From Halalkalibacter oceani (lineage in GTDB: Bacteria > Bacillota > Bacilli > Bacillales > Bacillaceae_D), in the NCBI RefSeq assembly GCF_023715605.1, contig NZ_JAMBOL010000010.1, positions 1-64,000 of the forward strand: a stretch of DNA of 64,000 nucleotides. The letters run 5' to 3'. Under the pieces are notes generated by a model. It ran no database searches. It had not been told where the DNA came from and saw only the letters and a list, made by a program, of their open reading frames with translations. The position numbers and the translations under genes were made by a program. Shown one piece after another: positions 15,999 through 24,797 of the stretch (position 1 is its first letter; each line of letters starts with the position of its first letter).

Positions 15999-16868
15999 TT
16001 ATTTAATATAAGTCGTTAACGTGCCAAGGTTTTCAATTTCAACCTGAAGTTCATCACCCGGCTTTAGCCAGTCGCGTTGACCTTCCGGATCCCCCATAAT
16101 CACTCCTTCAGGCGTTCCCGTTAAAATAATATCTCCAGGAACAAGTGTCATATGTTCAGAGATATAGCTGATGATCTCTGAACAGCTGAAGATTAAATCT
16201 GATGTATTTGAATTTTGCCGAAGCTCGCCGTTCCGTTTGAGCGTAATCGATAAATGATCCGGATTGTCAATATGCTCATCGCTGACAAGGTATGGTCCGA
16301 TCGGACAGAAATCATCCGTTGTCTTTCCTAGCAGCCATTGCGAGCTGACAAACTGCAAGTCGCGTACAGAAAGATCATTCCCGTTCGTGTAGCCATAGAC
16401 ATACGAAAGCGCATCCTCTTTCGCGACATTTTTCGCTTCCTTCCCGATCACGATGACAAGCTCAGCTTCATAATCAAACTCTTTTCCTTTTGTCGGCAGC
16501 TTGACGTCAGCATTATGGGCAGTCAACGTGTTTGCAAATTTGCTGAAAATAATCGGTTCTTTCGGATAAGGCATATTGCACTCATCAGCGTGACGCTTGT
16601 AGTTAAGACCGACACAAATAATCTTTTGCGGCGCAGGCACCGACGGACCGAAAGTCAGACCATCCTCTTCTAAAAATAAGGCATCAGTTCCTTGATTTGT
16701 TTCGACCAAATCCTGAAGCGCGCGCTTGCCTGCTTCCCCTTGAGCAATTAATTCAGCAACCGTAGTCGGCGCCTGTCCATTTGCAGCTGCTTCAACATCA
16801 AAAATTCCTTTATCTGTTTTTACCCCTAATGCTAGCTTCTCATCCTTATAAAACGTTACTGTAATCAT
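15999..16868 (-). CDS. Fumarylacetoacetate hydrolase (FAH) family protein, hydrolase/isomerase type
   Basis: Protein of 289 aa with a small N-terminal domain (1-70) and the FAH catalytic fold. The VGLNYKRHADECN start of the domain, the DYEAELVIVIGK segment (metal-binding Glu), GYTNGNDLSVRDLQ and the LTGTPEGV motif near 250 are visible. The family includes acylpyruvases, homoprotocatechuate isomerase/decarboxylases and 2,4-diketo-3-deoxy-aldonate hydrolases. In this cluster the last role (giving pyruvate plus a hydroxy acid) is the most fitting inference. It is 10 bases from the hydroxyacid dehydrogenase, so the two are probably coupled. Confidence 0.8.
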   Translation of the reverse strand: MITVTFYKDEKLALGVKTDKGIFDVEAAANGQAPTTVAELIAQGEAGKRALQDLVETNQGTDALFLEEDGLTFGPSVPAPQKIICVGLNYKRHADECNMPYPKEPIIFSKFANTLTAHNADVKLPTKGKEFDYEAELVIVIGKEAKNVAKEDALSYVYGYTNGNDLSVRDLQFVSSQWLLGKTTDDFCPIGPYLVSDEHIDNPDHLSITLKRNGELRQNSNTSDLIFSCSEIISYISEHMTLVPGDIILTGTPEGVIMGDPEGQRDWLKPGDELQVEIENLGTLTTYIK

Positions 16869-16878
16869 ATTCTTCCTC

Positions 16879-17856
16879 CTATGGTGTTTGTAGCTCTTTC
16901 ACAATATGCTTAGGTTGTTCCCCGGTTAAAGCCCGGACGAGGTCCTGAGCGGCAAGCATCGCCATATCATAGCGGGTCTTGGCCGTTGCCGACCCAATAT
17001 GCGGCAAGAGAACAGCATTTTTCAATTGCAGCAATGGATTATCTTCATTAATCGGCTCTTCGGCAAAAACGTCTAAGCCCGCCGCTCTGATTTCGCCTGT
17101 TTGCAAGGCTTTAATTAACGCCCGCTCATCGACCGTGCCGCCTCTGGAGGCGTTAATGAAAATCGCCGAGCTTTTCATTAACTTAAATTGCTCTTCTCCG
17201 ATTAAATGCTCGGTTTCTTTTGTCAACGGAGTCATTAAGACGACATAGTCCGACTCCTGGAGCAATGTATCCAGATCGAGATAGTCAATGCCCAGTGATT
17301 GTTCAACATCAGGCTTAGGGGTACGGCTATAGTATTTCACGTCCATGTCAAAGCCCCGTTTTGCCCGTTTTGCAATCGCCGCACCAATCCGTCCCATGCC
17401 GATAATGCCAAGGGTGGTATGATGAACATCAACGCCGAAAATCGCCCGCTCCGGTACTTTGCCCCATTTCCCTTCACGTACGAACGTATCCAGCTCCGGC
17501 ACTCTCCGCGCCGTTGATAAAATCAGGGCAAAGACGAGATCGGCAACTGTGTCATCAAGCACAAAGGGAGTATGTGTTCCAATAATGTTCCGTGCTTTCA
17601 TTTCAGCAATATTGAAATTGTTATACCCTACCGACATATTGCTAATCACTTTCAAATTAGCAGCATGATCAAGCAATTCCGGATCAATTTCCCGTCCTGC
17701 TGTCGTTAATAATCCATCTGCTTTCTCAAGCTTGGCCAACAGCTCCTGCCTGCCTTGTTTATGGGCATCCTCCCACTTCTCCACTTCACAATGCTCCCGA
17801 ATAAAGTTTTCAATATCAGCGGCAATCGGCTTGTCTACAAATACACGCGGTTTCAT
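16879..17856 (-). CDS. D-isomer-specific 2-hydroxyacid dehydrogenase (GhrB-like)
   Basis: NAD(P)-dependent dehydrogenase of 325 aa with the GMGRIG dinucleotide motif near residue 153 and the catalytic triad Arg (INASRGG), Glu (DVFAEEP) and His (LLPHIGSAT). Closest in pattern to glyoxylate/hydroxypyruvate or 2-ketogluconate reductases. It may reduce glyoxylate or a keto-acid made by cluster I. It heads a three-gene subgroup with the FAH hydrolase and alcohol dehydrogenase. Confidence 0.85.
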   Translation of the reverse strand: MKPRVFVDKPIAADIENFIREHCEVEKWEDAHKQGRQELLAKLEKADGLLTTAGREIDPELLDHAANLKVISNMSVGYNNFNIAEMKARNIIGTHTPFVLDDTVADLVFALILSTARRVPELDTFVREGKWGKVPERAIFGVDVHHTTLGIIGMGRIGAAIAKRAKRGFDMDVKYYSRTPKPDVEQSLGIDYLDLDTLLQESDYVVLMTPLTKETEHLIGEEQFKLMKSSAIFINASRGGTVDERALIKALQTGEIRAAGLDVFAEEPINEDNPLLQLKNAVLLPHIGSATAKTRYDMAMLAAQDLVRALTGEQPKHIVKELQTP

Positions 17857-18215
17857 AGATTTACACCCTCATTTCTCTATCATTTTGTTTCGCTGCCACT
17901 CGCACTCTTTTCTATGTAAGTATGTAAGTCTCTCCACTAAAGATAGAAAAGAACCGCAGCGTGATAGGTTTTTATTATGCGCTTACAGTTTTTACTATTC
18001 AGATTTTTCTGGATTAACAAGAGCTTTCCTGTGCTTCATTCTTTTACTTGAATTAAAGAAGGGGATGTCTAAAAAAAGCCTGTTAACACGAGGCGGCGGG
18101 TTCTGTTCTGCCTAAAAGTAAGCAGGAAAGGACCCCACTTTCCTGCTCATTTACGACTCTATTTTCGTGGAGAAAGCAGCAGGGATCTGCTGCCTCAATT
18201 GAACGACTGCAAAAC
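17857..18215. other. Gene-free interval within cluster I with hairpins
   Basis: Holds a strong hairpin at 18121-18147 (described separately), an AGCAGCAG/CTGCTGCT-type small hairpin near 18176-18200, and on the minus strand a GC stem followed by seven Ts near 18070-18095. A half cre-like GCGCTTACA lies at 17980-17988. No convincing sigma-A promoter was identified, but the interval probably starts the dehydrogenase-FAH-alcohol dehydrogenase subgroup. Confidence 0.5.
18121..18147. terminator. Hairpin after the semialdehyde dehydrogenase gene
   Basis: AGCAGGAAAG (18121-18130) pairs exactly with CTTTCCTGCT (18138-18147). It belongs to a GAGCAGG-type hairpin family also seen at 28530-28564 and 42428-42461. 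No long T tract follows, so termination may be partial. Confidence 0.5.
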
Positions 18216-19682
18216 TTAACCTTTTACGAATACTGTTTTAATAGAAGTAAAGAATTCAATCGCGGCCTGTCCTTGCTCACGTGAATGTGAACTTGACTGC
18301 TTCATTCCCCCGAACGGAGCCTGAAGTTCCACACCGGCGCTTTCCGCGTTGATCCGGACAAGACCAGCATCCATGTCTTCAATGAAAGAAAGCATGTTGC
18401 TGATATTTGTCGTAAAGATCGAAGCACTCAAACCAAACTTGACATCATTTGCCACTTGTAACGCTTCTTCGATCGTTTCAACCTTCATAAGCGCTAAAAC
18501 TGGTCCGAAGATTTCCTCCTGGGCAATCGCCATTTCACTTGTCACACCATCAAATACAGCCGGTTGTACATAGAAGCCGTTTTCCAATCCTGCTTCTTGA
18601 ACCTTTTCTCCGCCGTAAAGAAGCTTTGCGCCTTCTTCTTTTCCTTTTTCCACATAAGAGAGAACGGTGTTTAGCTGGCTTTCGCTTGAGCAAGGTCCCA
18701 TCCATGTGTCACCTTCAAGCCCATCACCAATTTTCAGTTCTTTCACTTTTGCGACAAGCTTTTCTCTAAATTCTTCATAAACGCCGCTTTGAACAATTAC
18801 GCGGCTTGTAGCTGTACATTTTTGACCTGTTGAACGGAGGCCGCCGCTAATTGTCGCCTCAACTGCAAGATCAAGATCGGCATCATTTGTTACGATAACC
18901 GGGTTCTTCCCGCCCATTTCAAGCTGATATTTTGCTCCGCGTGCCAATGCACCTTGGCCAACTTGTTTACCAACCTGGTCTGAGCCTGTGAATGTAATAC
19001 CGTTAATATCAGGGTGATCGATAATACCTTGACCAATAACAGAGCCTGAACCGGACACCATGTTGACAACACCAGAAGGAAGTCCCGCTTCAGCAAAGCA
19101 CTCGATGACTTTTGCCGCGGTCACGACCGTTTCACCCGCCGGCTTCAGGACAACCGTATTACCGTAAATAAGCGCAGGTGCCATTTTCCAAATTGGAATC
19201 GCCACCGGGAAGTTCCAAGGTGTGATCACACCTACAACGCCAAGAGGCGCGCGCGTTGTGAACATAAGAGCTTCGCTGTCTGTAGACGGAATCACATCGC
19301 CGACCTTTCTTAGCCCTTCACCAGCATAGTAACGAAGGATCGCTACGCCGCGAGCTGTTTCTCCCTTTGCTTCAGGCAGTGTTTTCCCCATTTCTCTAGT
19401 CATTGTTTCAGCGATATCGTCAAGATTCTTTTCAAGAATATTCGCTACCTTGTATAAGAATTCTCCACGTGCCGCCCCCGAAAGCTTTCTCCAAGAAGCT
19501 TGAGCTGCCTTTGCTGCTGCAACCGCTTTATCCAAGTCTTCTTTTGTAGACTTCTGAACATAGCCGACTACCTCATTCTTGTTAGCCGGGCTGATGCTCT
19601 TTGTAACCTCCTCACTTGAACTGGCAATCCATTCTCCGTTAATATAGTTCAAATAAGTTTTTGCTTCCGTTGTTACTGCCAT
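18216..19682 (-). CDS. Aldehyde dehydrogenase, probable 2-oxoglutarate semialdehyde dehydrogenase
   Basis: NAD(P)-dependent aldehyde dehydrogenase of 488 aa with PWNFP (Asn157), the general base in LEMGGKNP (Glu255) and the nucleophile in STGQKCT (Cys289). It resembles YcbD-type 2,5-dioxovalerate (2-oxoglutarate semialdehyde) dehydrogenases that end hexarate and pentonate pathways. Its position after an FAH-fold dehydratase and an IlvD/Edd dehydratase supports oxidation of the semialdehyde to 2-oxoglutarate. ATG 19682 is chosen; the GTG at 19694 overlaps the purine-rich site. Confidence 0.85.
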   Translation of the reverse strand: MAVTTEAKTYLNYINGEWIASSSEEVTKSISPANKNEVVGYVQKSTKEDLDKAVAAAKAAQASWRKLSGAARGEFLYKVANILEKNLDDIAETMTREMGKTLPEAKGETARGVAILRYYAGEGLRKVGDVIPSTDSEALMFTTRAPLGVVGVITPWNFPVAIPIWKMAPALIYGNTVVLKPAGETVVTAAKVIECFAEAGLPSGVVNMVSGSGSVIGQGIIDHPDINGITFTGSDQVGKQVGQGALARGAKYQLEMGGKNPVIVTNDADLDLAVEATISGGLRSTGQKCTATSRVIVQSGVYEEFREKLVAKVKELKIGDGLEGDTWMGPCSSESQLNTVLSYVEKGKEEGAKLLYGGEKVQEAGLENGFYVQPAVFDGVTSEMAIAQEEIFGPVLALMKVETIEEALQVANDVKFGLSASIFTTNISNMLSFIEDMDAGLVRINAESAGVELQAPFGGMKQSSSHSREQGQAAIEFFTSIKTVFVKG

Positions 19683-19817
19683 GATATTAAACACCCTTCC
19701 TCGATAAAATATAAGTCTACAAGTCTATTATACAATAAATGATAGATGAAGTGAGTGAATGAACTCAAAATTTTCAGATCAGTTAATAAAATCCCGCTTC
19801 TCTTCTGATGCTTCGTC

Positions 19818-20717
19818 TTATGATGTCGCCTGTGCTTTTCTTACCTGACTTTTAACCGGGTTGTTCAACGTACCGATATCAGAGATTTCAATTTCAATCC
19901 TGTCTCCGTCACCAAGCGTGAATTCGTTTGGCGGCACGATGCATGTACCCGTAAGAAGCACGGTCCCGTCGAAAATTTCGTTGTCTCTCGTCAAATAGGA
20001 AACGAGCTCGTCAAATTTACGCTTCAGCTGGCCAGTCGTTGCAGACCCTTCAAATTCTTTCTCTTCGTTGCGGAAAATACGGCAAGTAATCGTAAATTGA
20101 TACGGGTCTTCCACCGTTTCAGCGAGGCGGATAGCCGGACCGATCGAGCACGAGTTTTTCCAAACTTTCGCCTGTGGCAAATAGAGTGGATTCTCCCCTT
20201 CAATGTCACGGCTGCTCATGTCATTTCCGACAGTGTAGCCTAACACTCTTCCATTTTTATCAAGCACAAGGCCGAGCTCAGGCTCTGGAATCTGCCAATT
20301 GGAATCAGAACGGATGTAAAGATCCTGATCCGGACCCTGTGTACGCGCAGCAGTCGACTTAAAGAAAATTTCCGGACGCTCTGCATCATACACTTTATCG
20401 TAAAACGTCGTCGCATCAAGCTTTCCGCCAGTTGCCTCGTAATTTCTCGCTTCCTTGCTCTTTAAGTACGTTACGCCGGAAGCCCATACTTCAGGAGCTT
20501 CAATCGGCACGAGCAAAGTAAGGTCTTCAAGCTTAGCTGCCAACGGCGTGCTGTCCTTGATCACATCCTGAATGATTTGCAGAGGCGTTGTTCCTTTGTC
20601 ATCAGCCTGCTGAACAAGCGCTAAAAAGTCTTGCTGCGGCAATGAATAAATCGCGCCTTCATCGGTTACTGCGGCTAAAGTAGCCTGATTATTTTCTGTA
20701 TAACGAATAACTCTCAT
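19818..20717 (-). CDS. FAH-family 2-keto-3-deoxy-pentonate dehydratase-like protein
   Basis: Protein of 299 aa of the FAH superfamily, distinct from the one at 15999. It has a VWASGVTYLKSKEAR segment near 77-91, EPELGLVLDKNGRVLGYTVGND (metal-binding Glu and Asp), the SSRDIEGENPLYLPQAKVWKNSCSIGP block and LTGTCIVPP. This pattern is that of 2-keto-3-deoxy-D-arabinonate/xylonate dehydratases (Sulfolobus KdaD, Caulobacter XylX), which give 2-oxoglutarate semialdehyde. The neighbour 18216 would use that product. AGGAGG precedes the ATG. Confidence 0.8.
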   Translation of the reverse strand: MRVIRYTENNQATLAAVTDEGAIYSLPQQDFLALVQQADDKGTTPLQIIQDVIKDSTPLAAKLEDLTLLVPIEAPEVWASGVTYLKSKEARNYEATGGKLDATTFYDKVYDAERPEIFFKSTAARTQGPDQDLYIRSDSNWQIPEPELGLVLDKNGRVLGYTVGNDMSSRDIEGENPLYLPQAKVWKNSCSIGPAIRLAETVEDPYQFTITCRIFRNEEKEFEGSATTGQLKRKFDELVSYLTRDNEIFDGTVLLTGTCIVPPNEFTLGDGDRIEIEISDIGTLNNPVKSQVRKAQATS

Positions 20718-20730
20718 GATTGTTTTCCTC

Positions 20731-21516
20731 CTAATGGGAACCTAATTTTTTTGTTGTTTGAAAGCCGTAGCCAAGCTTGCGGGAGAGCTCCATCGCAGTT
20801 GCTTTCAATATATCAATATTCTTCTCCAGTTCATCCTCTGTCAGCTGAGTCGCCGTGCTGGACGAACTGATCGCCGCAACGACCTGACCGGTATAATCTC
20901 TGACAGGGATCGCCACACAAAACACGCCGGGTTCATTTTCCTGATCGTCAATCGCGTAGCCCTTTTCTTGAATCAGCTTCACTTCCTGCAGAAAATCCTC
21001 TTTATTCGTAATCGTGTTCTCTGTTTGCCTTGTATATTCATAGTTTTCGAGAATCTGCTCAAGTTCTGCATCGGACTTAAAAGCGACGAGCGCCTTCCCT
21101 ACCCCGCTGCTGTGAATGGGAACCCTCCGTCCGATTTTTGAATAAAGCACGGAAGCTGTCGAGCTTTCCACCTTGTCAATATAGACACCTTCCTTGCCAT
21201 CCAAGATGACGAGGTGAATCGTCCGTCCCGTTTCACGCGAAAGTTCGATTAAATGTTCCTTCGCAATTGCCCGCAGATCAAGACTTTGAATGACGAAATT
21301 CCCGCGTTCAAACAATTTCATTCCAAGCCGATAGCGGCCGTTTTCCGGGTTTTGTTCAATATAATGATGCTTCTGTAACGTCTTTAATAGAGAATGAACC
21401 GTGCTTTTGTGAAGCACCATCCGCTCACTAATCTCTGTTATTTTCAGCTCTGTTTCATACTCGTCGAAAAGGTCGAGAATCCGCAGCGCTCTATCGACAG
21501 ACTGAATAATTGGCAT
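20731..21516 (-). CDS. IclR-family transcriptional regulator
   Basis: Regulator of 261 aa: N-terminal winged helix (about 6-65; SVDRALRILDLF, then ITEISERMVLHKSTVHSLLKTL) and a C-terminal GAF-like effector domain (about 80-250; SGVGKA and the FCVAIPVRDYTGQVVAAIS segment). IclR proteins such as KdgR often control sugar-acid catabolism and bind palindromes. It is encoded in the cluster it probably controls, 13 bases before the FAH dehydratase gene. Candidate operators lie at 26281 and 26335. Confidence 0.88.
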   Translation of the reverse strand: MPIIQSVDRALRILDLFDEYETELKITEISERMVLHKSTVHSLLKTLQKHHYIEQNPENGRYRLGMKLFERGNFVIQSLDLRAIAKEHLIELSRETGRTIHLVILDGKEGVYIDKVESSTASVLYSKIGRRVPIHSSGVGKALVAFKSDAELEQILENYEYTRQTENTITNKEDFLQEVKLIQEKGYAIDDQENEPGVFCVAIPVRDYTGQVVAAISSSSTATQLTEDELEKNIDILKATAMELSRKLGYGFQTTKKLGSH

Positions 21517-21619
21517 AATCGTTCATCCCTTACTGTTATACTTATCGTTTCTCCCTCATGATAGCATGGTTATGATGAAAAGATAAGCATATCGCTAGAA
21601 AGACTGCTATTTTTGAAGC

Positions 21620-22567
21620 TTAGTTCGCGGCAACCTTCTGCACCGGCACAGCGAGTCCTTCTGCACCTTTTTCAGACGTTTTCAGGTCAGGAGCATAGCG
21701 CTTCAGTAAATCGAGCCCGATCTTCGCCCGACGGACGCGCTCTTTACAAAGGGCAATTGAAGTGCTTTCAAGATGCGTGCCTGACGGATAAATATTCGGC
21801 GAATTACGAAGTCCGAATTTAATATAAACCGGCGCGGCAACCCGAATAATTTCCGGAATTTCATAGTGACGGATGTAGCCGCCGACATCATCCGGTGCTT
21901 CGACGTAAATATCAATCGGAATGTCGATCGCCTGACGGATTTCTGACAGCTTCGCCAAGGTTAAATCCGTTGGCACGTTGTACGTGTCAGCTCCAGCATC
22001 CTGAATCAATTTAATGGAAACCGGATTTGACTGCGCCATTTGCACTGAGATTTTGACGATTAAGTCATCCGGAAGCTCGCCGGCTTTCCGACATTCATTC
22101 ACTAAGGCTAACAGCCCTTCATCAGAAACGAGAATACTGCGGATACCGAAGTCGCACGCGCGCTTAATGTCTTCAATCGCATAGACAAGCTGATCAACCC
22201 CCTGCGAACGCAGGCCGGCAATTTTTCCAGCGCTTGCATGCTGCATCGGCGTAATGTCAAACGTTCCACGCGGGCCGACGAACAAGCTGACTTCAAGGTT
22301 TTCGCGTCTGCCGATTTCAGCCATTTTCTCAAGCTCCTCATCCGTTAGCAGCATGATCCCGCTTCCTTGGGAAATCCGGTGAATATGCACATCATAATCC
22401 TTGCATGATTCGACAAGCGCCTCGAATGAAGCCGGACCTTCTACACTTGGCAGTTCAACGCGATATTGCGCCCCATCTGGAAACGTTTTTGTTGACGTTG
22501 GCAGGTGCGCGCTTCCCCCTGTGGACGGAAAGCCTAATTTCTCAATAAATTGTCTTGTTTTTTCCAT
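21620..22567 (-). CDS. U32-peptidase-like TIM-barrel protein of unknown function
   Basis: Protein of 315 aa. Segments such as PDGAQYRVELPSVEGP (about 31-46), HRISQGSGIMLLTDEEL, VSLFVGPRG, and IYVEAPDDVGGYIRHYEIPE match a small group annotated as U32 family peptidase-like. No peptidase role is shown, and no collagenase or tRNA-hydroxylase extension is present. The fold is expected to be a TIM barrel. It sits between the IclR regulator and the long dehydratase gene, with GAGGAGG before its ATG, so it is most likely a catabolic enzyme or isomerase of the pathway; that is inference. Confidence 0.6.
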   Translation of the reverse strand: MEKTRQFIEKLGFPSTGGSAHLPTSTKTFPDGAQYRVELPSVEGPASFEALVESCKDYDVHIHRISQGSGIMLLTDEELEKMAEIGRRENLEVSLFVGPRGTFDITPMQHASAGKIAGLRSQGVDQLVYAIEDIKRACDFGIRSILVSDEGLLALVNECRKAGELPDDLIVKISVQMAQSNPVSIKLIQDAGADTYNVPTDLTLAKLSEIRQAIDIPIDIYVEAPDDVGGYIRHYEIPEIIRVAAPVYIKFGLRNSPNIYPSGTHLESTSIALCKERVRRAKIGLDLLKRYAPDLKTSEKGAEGLAVPVQKVAAN

Positions 22568-22596
22568 TTTTTATTCCTCCTCTAAGAATAAGGTGA

Positions 22597-24768
22597 TTAA
22601 TCAACATCAATTTTATAGTCAAGGACGGCTTCTTCTGCGACTGCTAACGGCACGACACCGTTCGCTGCGTCCGTATGACCAACCATACGGTTGCTTGCGG
22701 CGACTAAACGCTGGCGCTTGTTAATCGATGCAAGCCTTTCTTCTGCCAGCTCTGTTCGTTCCTGGCGGATATGGTCAAATCTGAACTCCAGTTTACCTCC
22801 ACGGAAAGCCGCTTCATCAATAAACTCGATTTTCCGCTCGCGAAGACTTAAATAGAGAAGGTCGCCTGTTTGCAAGTAAAGGATACCGCCACCTTCTTTA
22901 GCCTCCGGCGTCATATGACCAATTGCCGCTCCGTAGGAAACCCCGGAATAACGGCCATCACTGATTAATGTAACAAGCCGTTTCAGCTTGCGATTGGCAT
23001 TAATGTGCTGCATCGGCGTGAACATCTCCGGCATCCCGAAGGCGGCCGGCCCTTGACCGGATACGATAATCGCGATTTTCAGCACAGCTTCCTCCACCAT
23101 TTTGTCAAACAATGTTTCATAGTCATCGTTTTTCCAAGCTTCGTAATGTTCAGGACCGTTTTGCTTTAGAAGCGCAAGCAGATTATCATAGGCAAAGCGT
23201 TTTTCTGCTTTGATTTTCGCCAAAAGCTCTGTATCGAGCAGGTTACGGTTCGCTTCATCTTCATTTTCATAATAGAGGACGAACGCCGCCTTTTTATCAA
23301 ATTGATCCAATTGTAGCGTTGTCATCCCGCTAATCTTGACCACAGCGCTTTCAAAGAAGTTGCCTGTCAGTACATCCACTCCACTAAACGGACGGCGCGG
23401 CTTTGATAAAATAACCGGATTATCCTTTACATTGTCAGCTGCCAAATGATCGGTATTCGCTAACCGCTCACGCCATGTTGTCCCAGTGACGGTTGGCGCG
23501 TCGACATCCATCGGCACCCCATTTTGCAGCAGTTCATAGAACAGGCTTTCCATTCCGCGGCTTTCACTGTCACAGCATTGCATCGCCAGAGCGAAAATAT
23601 CTCTACCTTCTGTCAGGCTGTAATTAAACAAGTCCGGAACGGGATGGGCGTGGTGAATCTCATCTAAATCCCACAGGCTGAACTTATAGCCACCAAACAG
23701 CATCCCTGCCACGACGTGCATCATTAAATTCGTTGAGCCGCCTGAAGAGCTGTGAATCCGGATTGCATTGCGGATATTGCGCGCCATCAAATTGGCGGCA
23801 CCAAACACCGGATTGTTAATCATCACGGCCAGGCTGTCGAGCGCCTCGTTGACCTGCTCCTGATTCGGGGACTCTGTTAACAGCTCAAGCGCTGGATGAA
23901 CAAGCCCCATTCCGGCTACAATATGACGCGAGCTGTTTCCTGTTCCGTTGAAAGCACAGACACCACCGCTCCCATCACAGGTCGCAACCGCCAGGCGCTT
24001 CTCATAATCCTTATGCGCCGCTTTAGAAATCAGGCCTCTTTCGACAGCCCGCTCCAGAACACCTTGGAACGCCGTATTTGAGGAACATTGGAGAATGTAA
24101 TCCATCGCATCGCGCAAATCATAAGCGATGTCATCCGCTCCTTGCTCTTCTGCTTTTTTAGCGACCTCCTCCAGTTCGGCAAAAAGCTCAGTCGGGATCG
24201 TGCCACCTTGCAGGACATGGGCAGGGGCAAATGTGGCAAAGAATGGCGCTTCCCCACGATAGCGGCGAAGACGATCCAAATGGGCCATTGCGCTTACCAC
24301 ACCTAACGGCTGCTTATCACAGCCTTGAATAACAAAAGCACCATGATAACTGTGCGCCTCGATCTGGTTGACAACCATTTGGGCGACCGCATTTCTGCTT
24401 TGCAGCGAATAGCTCATCCCCTGGTTACTTTGCGCTGTCCCATCACACATAACAGGCGTTGAAAAATAGAAAGGAACGCCGCCGTTCTGCCAGATTCGGA
24501 TTGCCGCATGAGCGGATGTTTTGAAATCCATAATATGAGCCGGGTGATCCGATGAGCCGCCGATAATCGCGATACGCGGCGCATTTTCTTCAAGGCGGTT
24601 ATAAATCTCTTCCAGCGTCCAATCCGGTTGTGGTCCTTCATAAGCGGAACCGAGAATTTGTTTTGAACGATCAAGCAGCCCCGCTACCGTAATTGGCTCA
24701 TTTGCCTTTCCTTGGACATTGTCGCGATATGGATTAATCGAACTTTCGATTTTAGGATATAATGCCAT
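22597..24768 (-). CDS. Long IlvD/Edd-family sugar-acid dehydratase
   Basis: Protein of 723 aa, longer than IlvD or Edd (about 560-610) and than YjhG/YagF-type xylonate dehydratases (about 650). Cysteines expected to hold the Fe-S cluster occur in VMCDGT (108), GCDKQPLG (150) and the CDGSGGVC segment (264, 271), and the SDGRYSGVSYGAAIGHMTPEA segment is the conserved C-terminal active-site region. It should dehydrate an aldonate (pentonate or hexonate) to its 2-keto-3-deoxy form. Second gene of the cluster after the permease; AGAGGAGGGG precedes the start. Confidence 0.82.
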   Translation of the reverse strand: MALYPKIESSINPYRDNVQGKANEPITVAGLLDRSKQILGSAYEGPQPDWTLEEIYNRLEENAPRIAIIGGSSDHPAHIMDFKTSAHAAIRIWQNGGVPFYFSTPVMCDGTAQSNQGMSYSLQSRNAVAQMVVNQIEAHSYHGAFVIQGCDKQPLGVVSAMAHLDRLRRYRGEAPFFATFAPAHVLQGGTIPTELFAELEEVAKKAEEQGADDIAYDLRDAMDYILQCSSNTAFQGVLERAVERGLISKAAHKDYEKRLAVATCDGSGGVCAFNGTGNSSRHIVAGMGLVHPALELLTESPNQEQVNEALDSLAVMINNPVFGAANLMARNIRNAIRIHSSSGGSTNLMMHVVAGMLFGGYKFSLWDLDEIHHAHPVPDLFNYSLTEGRDIFALAMQCCDSESRGMESLFYELLQNGVPMDVDAPTVTGTTWRERLANTDHLAADNVKDNPVILSKPRRPFSGVDVLTGNFFESAVVKISGMTTLQLDQFDKKAAFVLYYENEDEANRNLLDTELLAKIKAEKRFAYDNLLALLKQNGPEHYEAWKNDDYETLFDKMVEEAVLKIAIIVSGQGPAAFGMPEMFTPMQHINANRKLKRLVTLISDGRYSGVSYGAAIGHMTPEAKEGGGILYLQTGDLLYLSLRERKIEFIDEAAFRGGKLEFRFDHIRQERTELAEERLASINKRQRLVAASNRMVGHTDAANGVVPLAVAEEAVLDYKIDVD

Positions 24769-24797
24769 GTAATCCCCTCCTCTTTAAAATAGAACTT

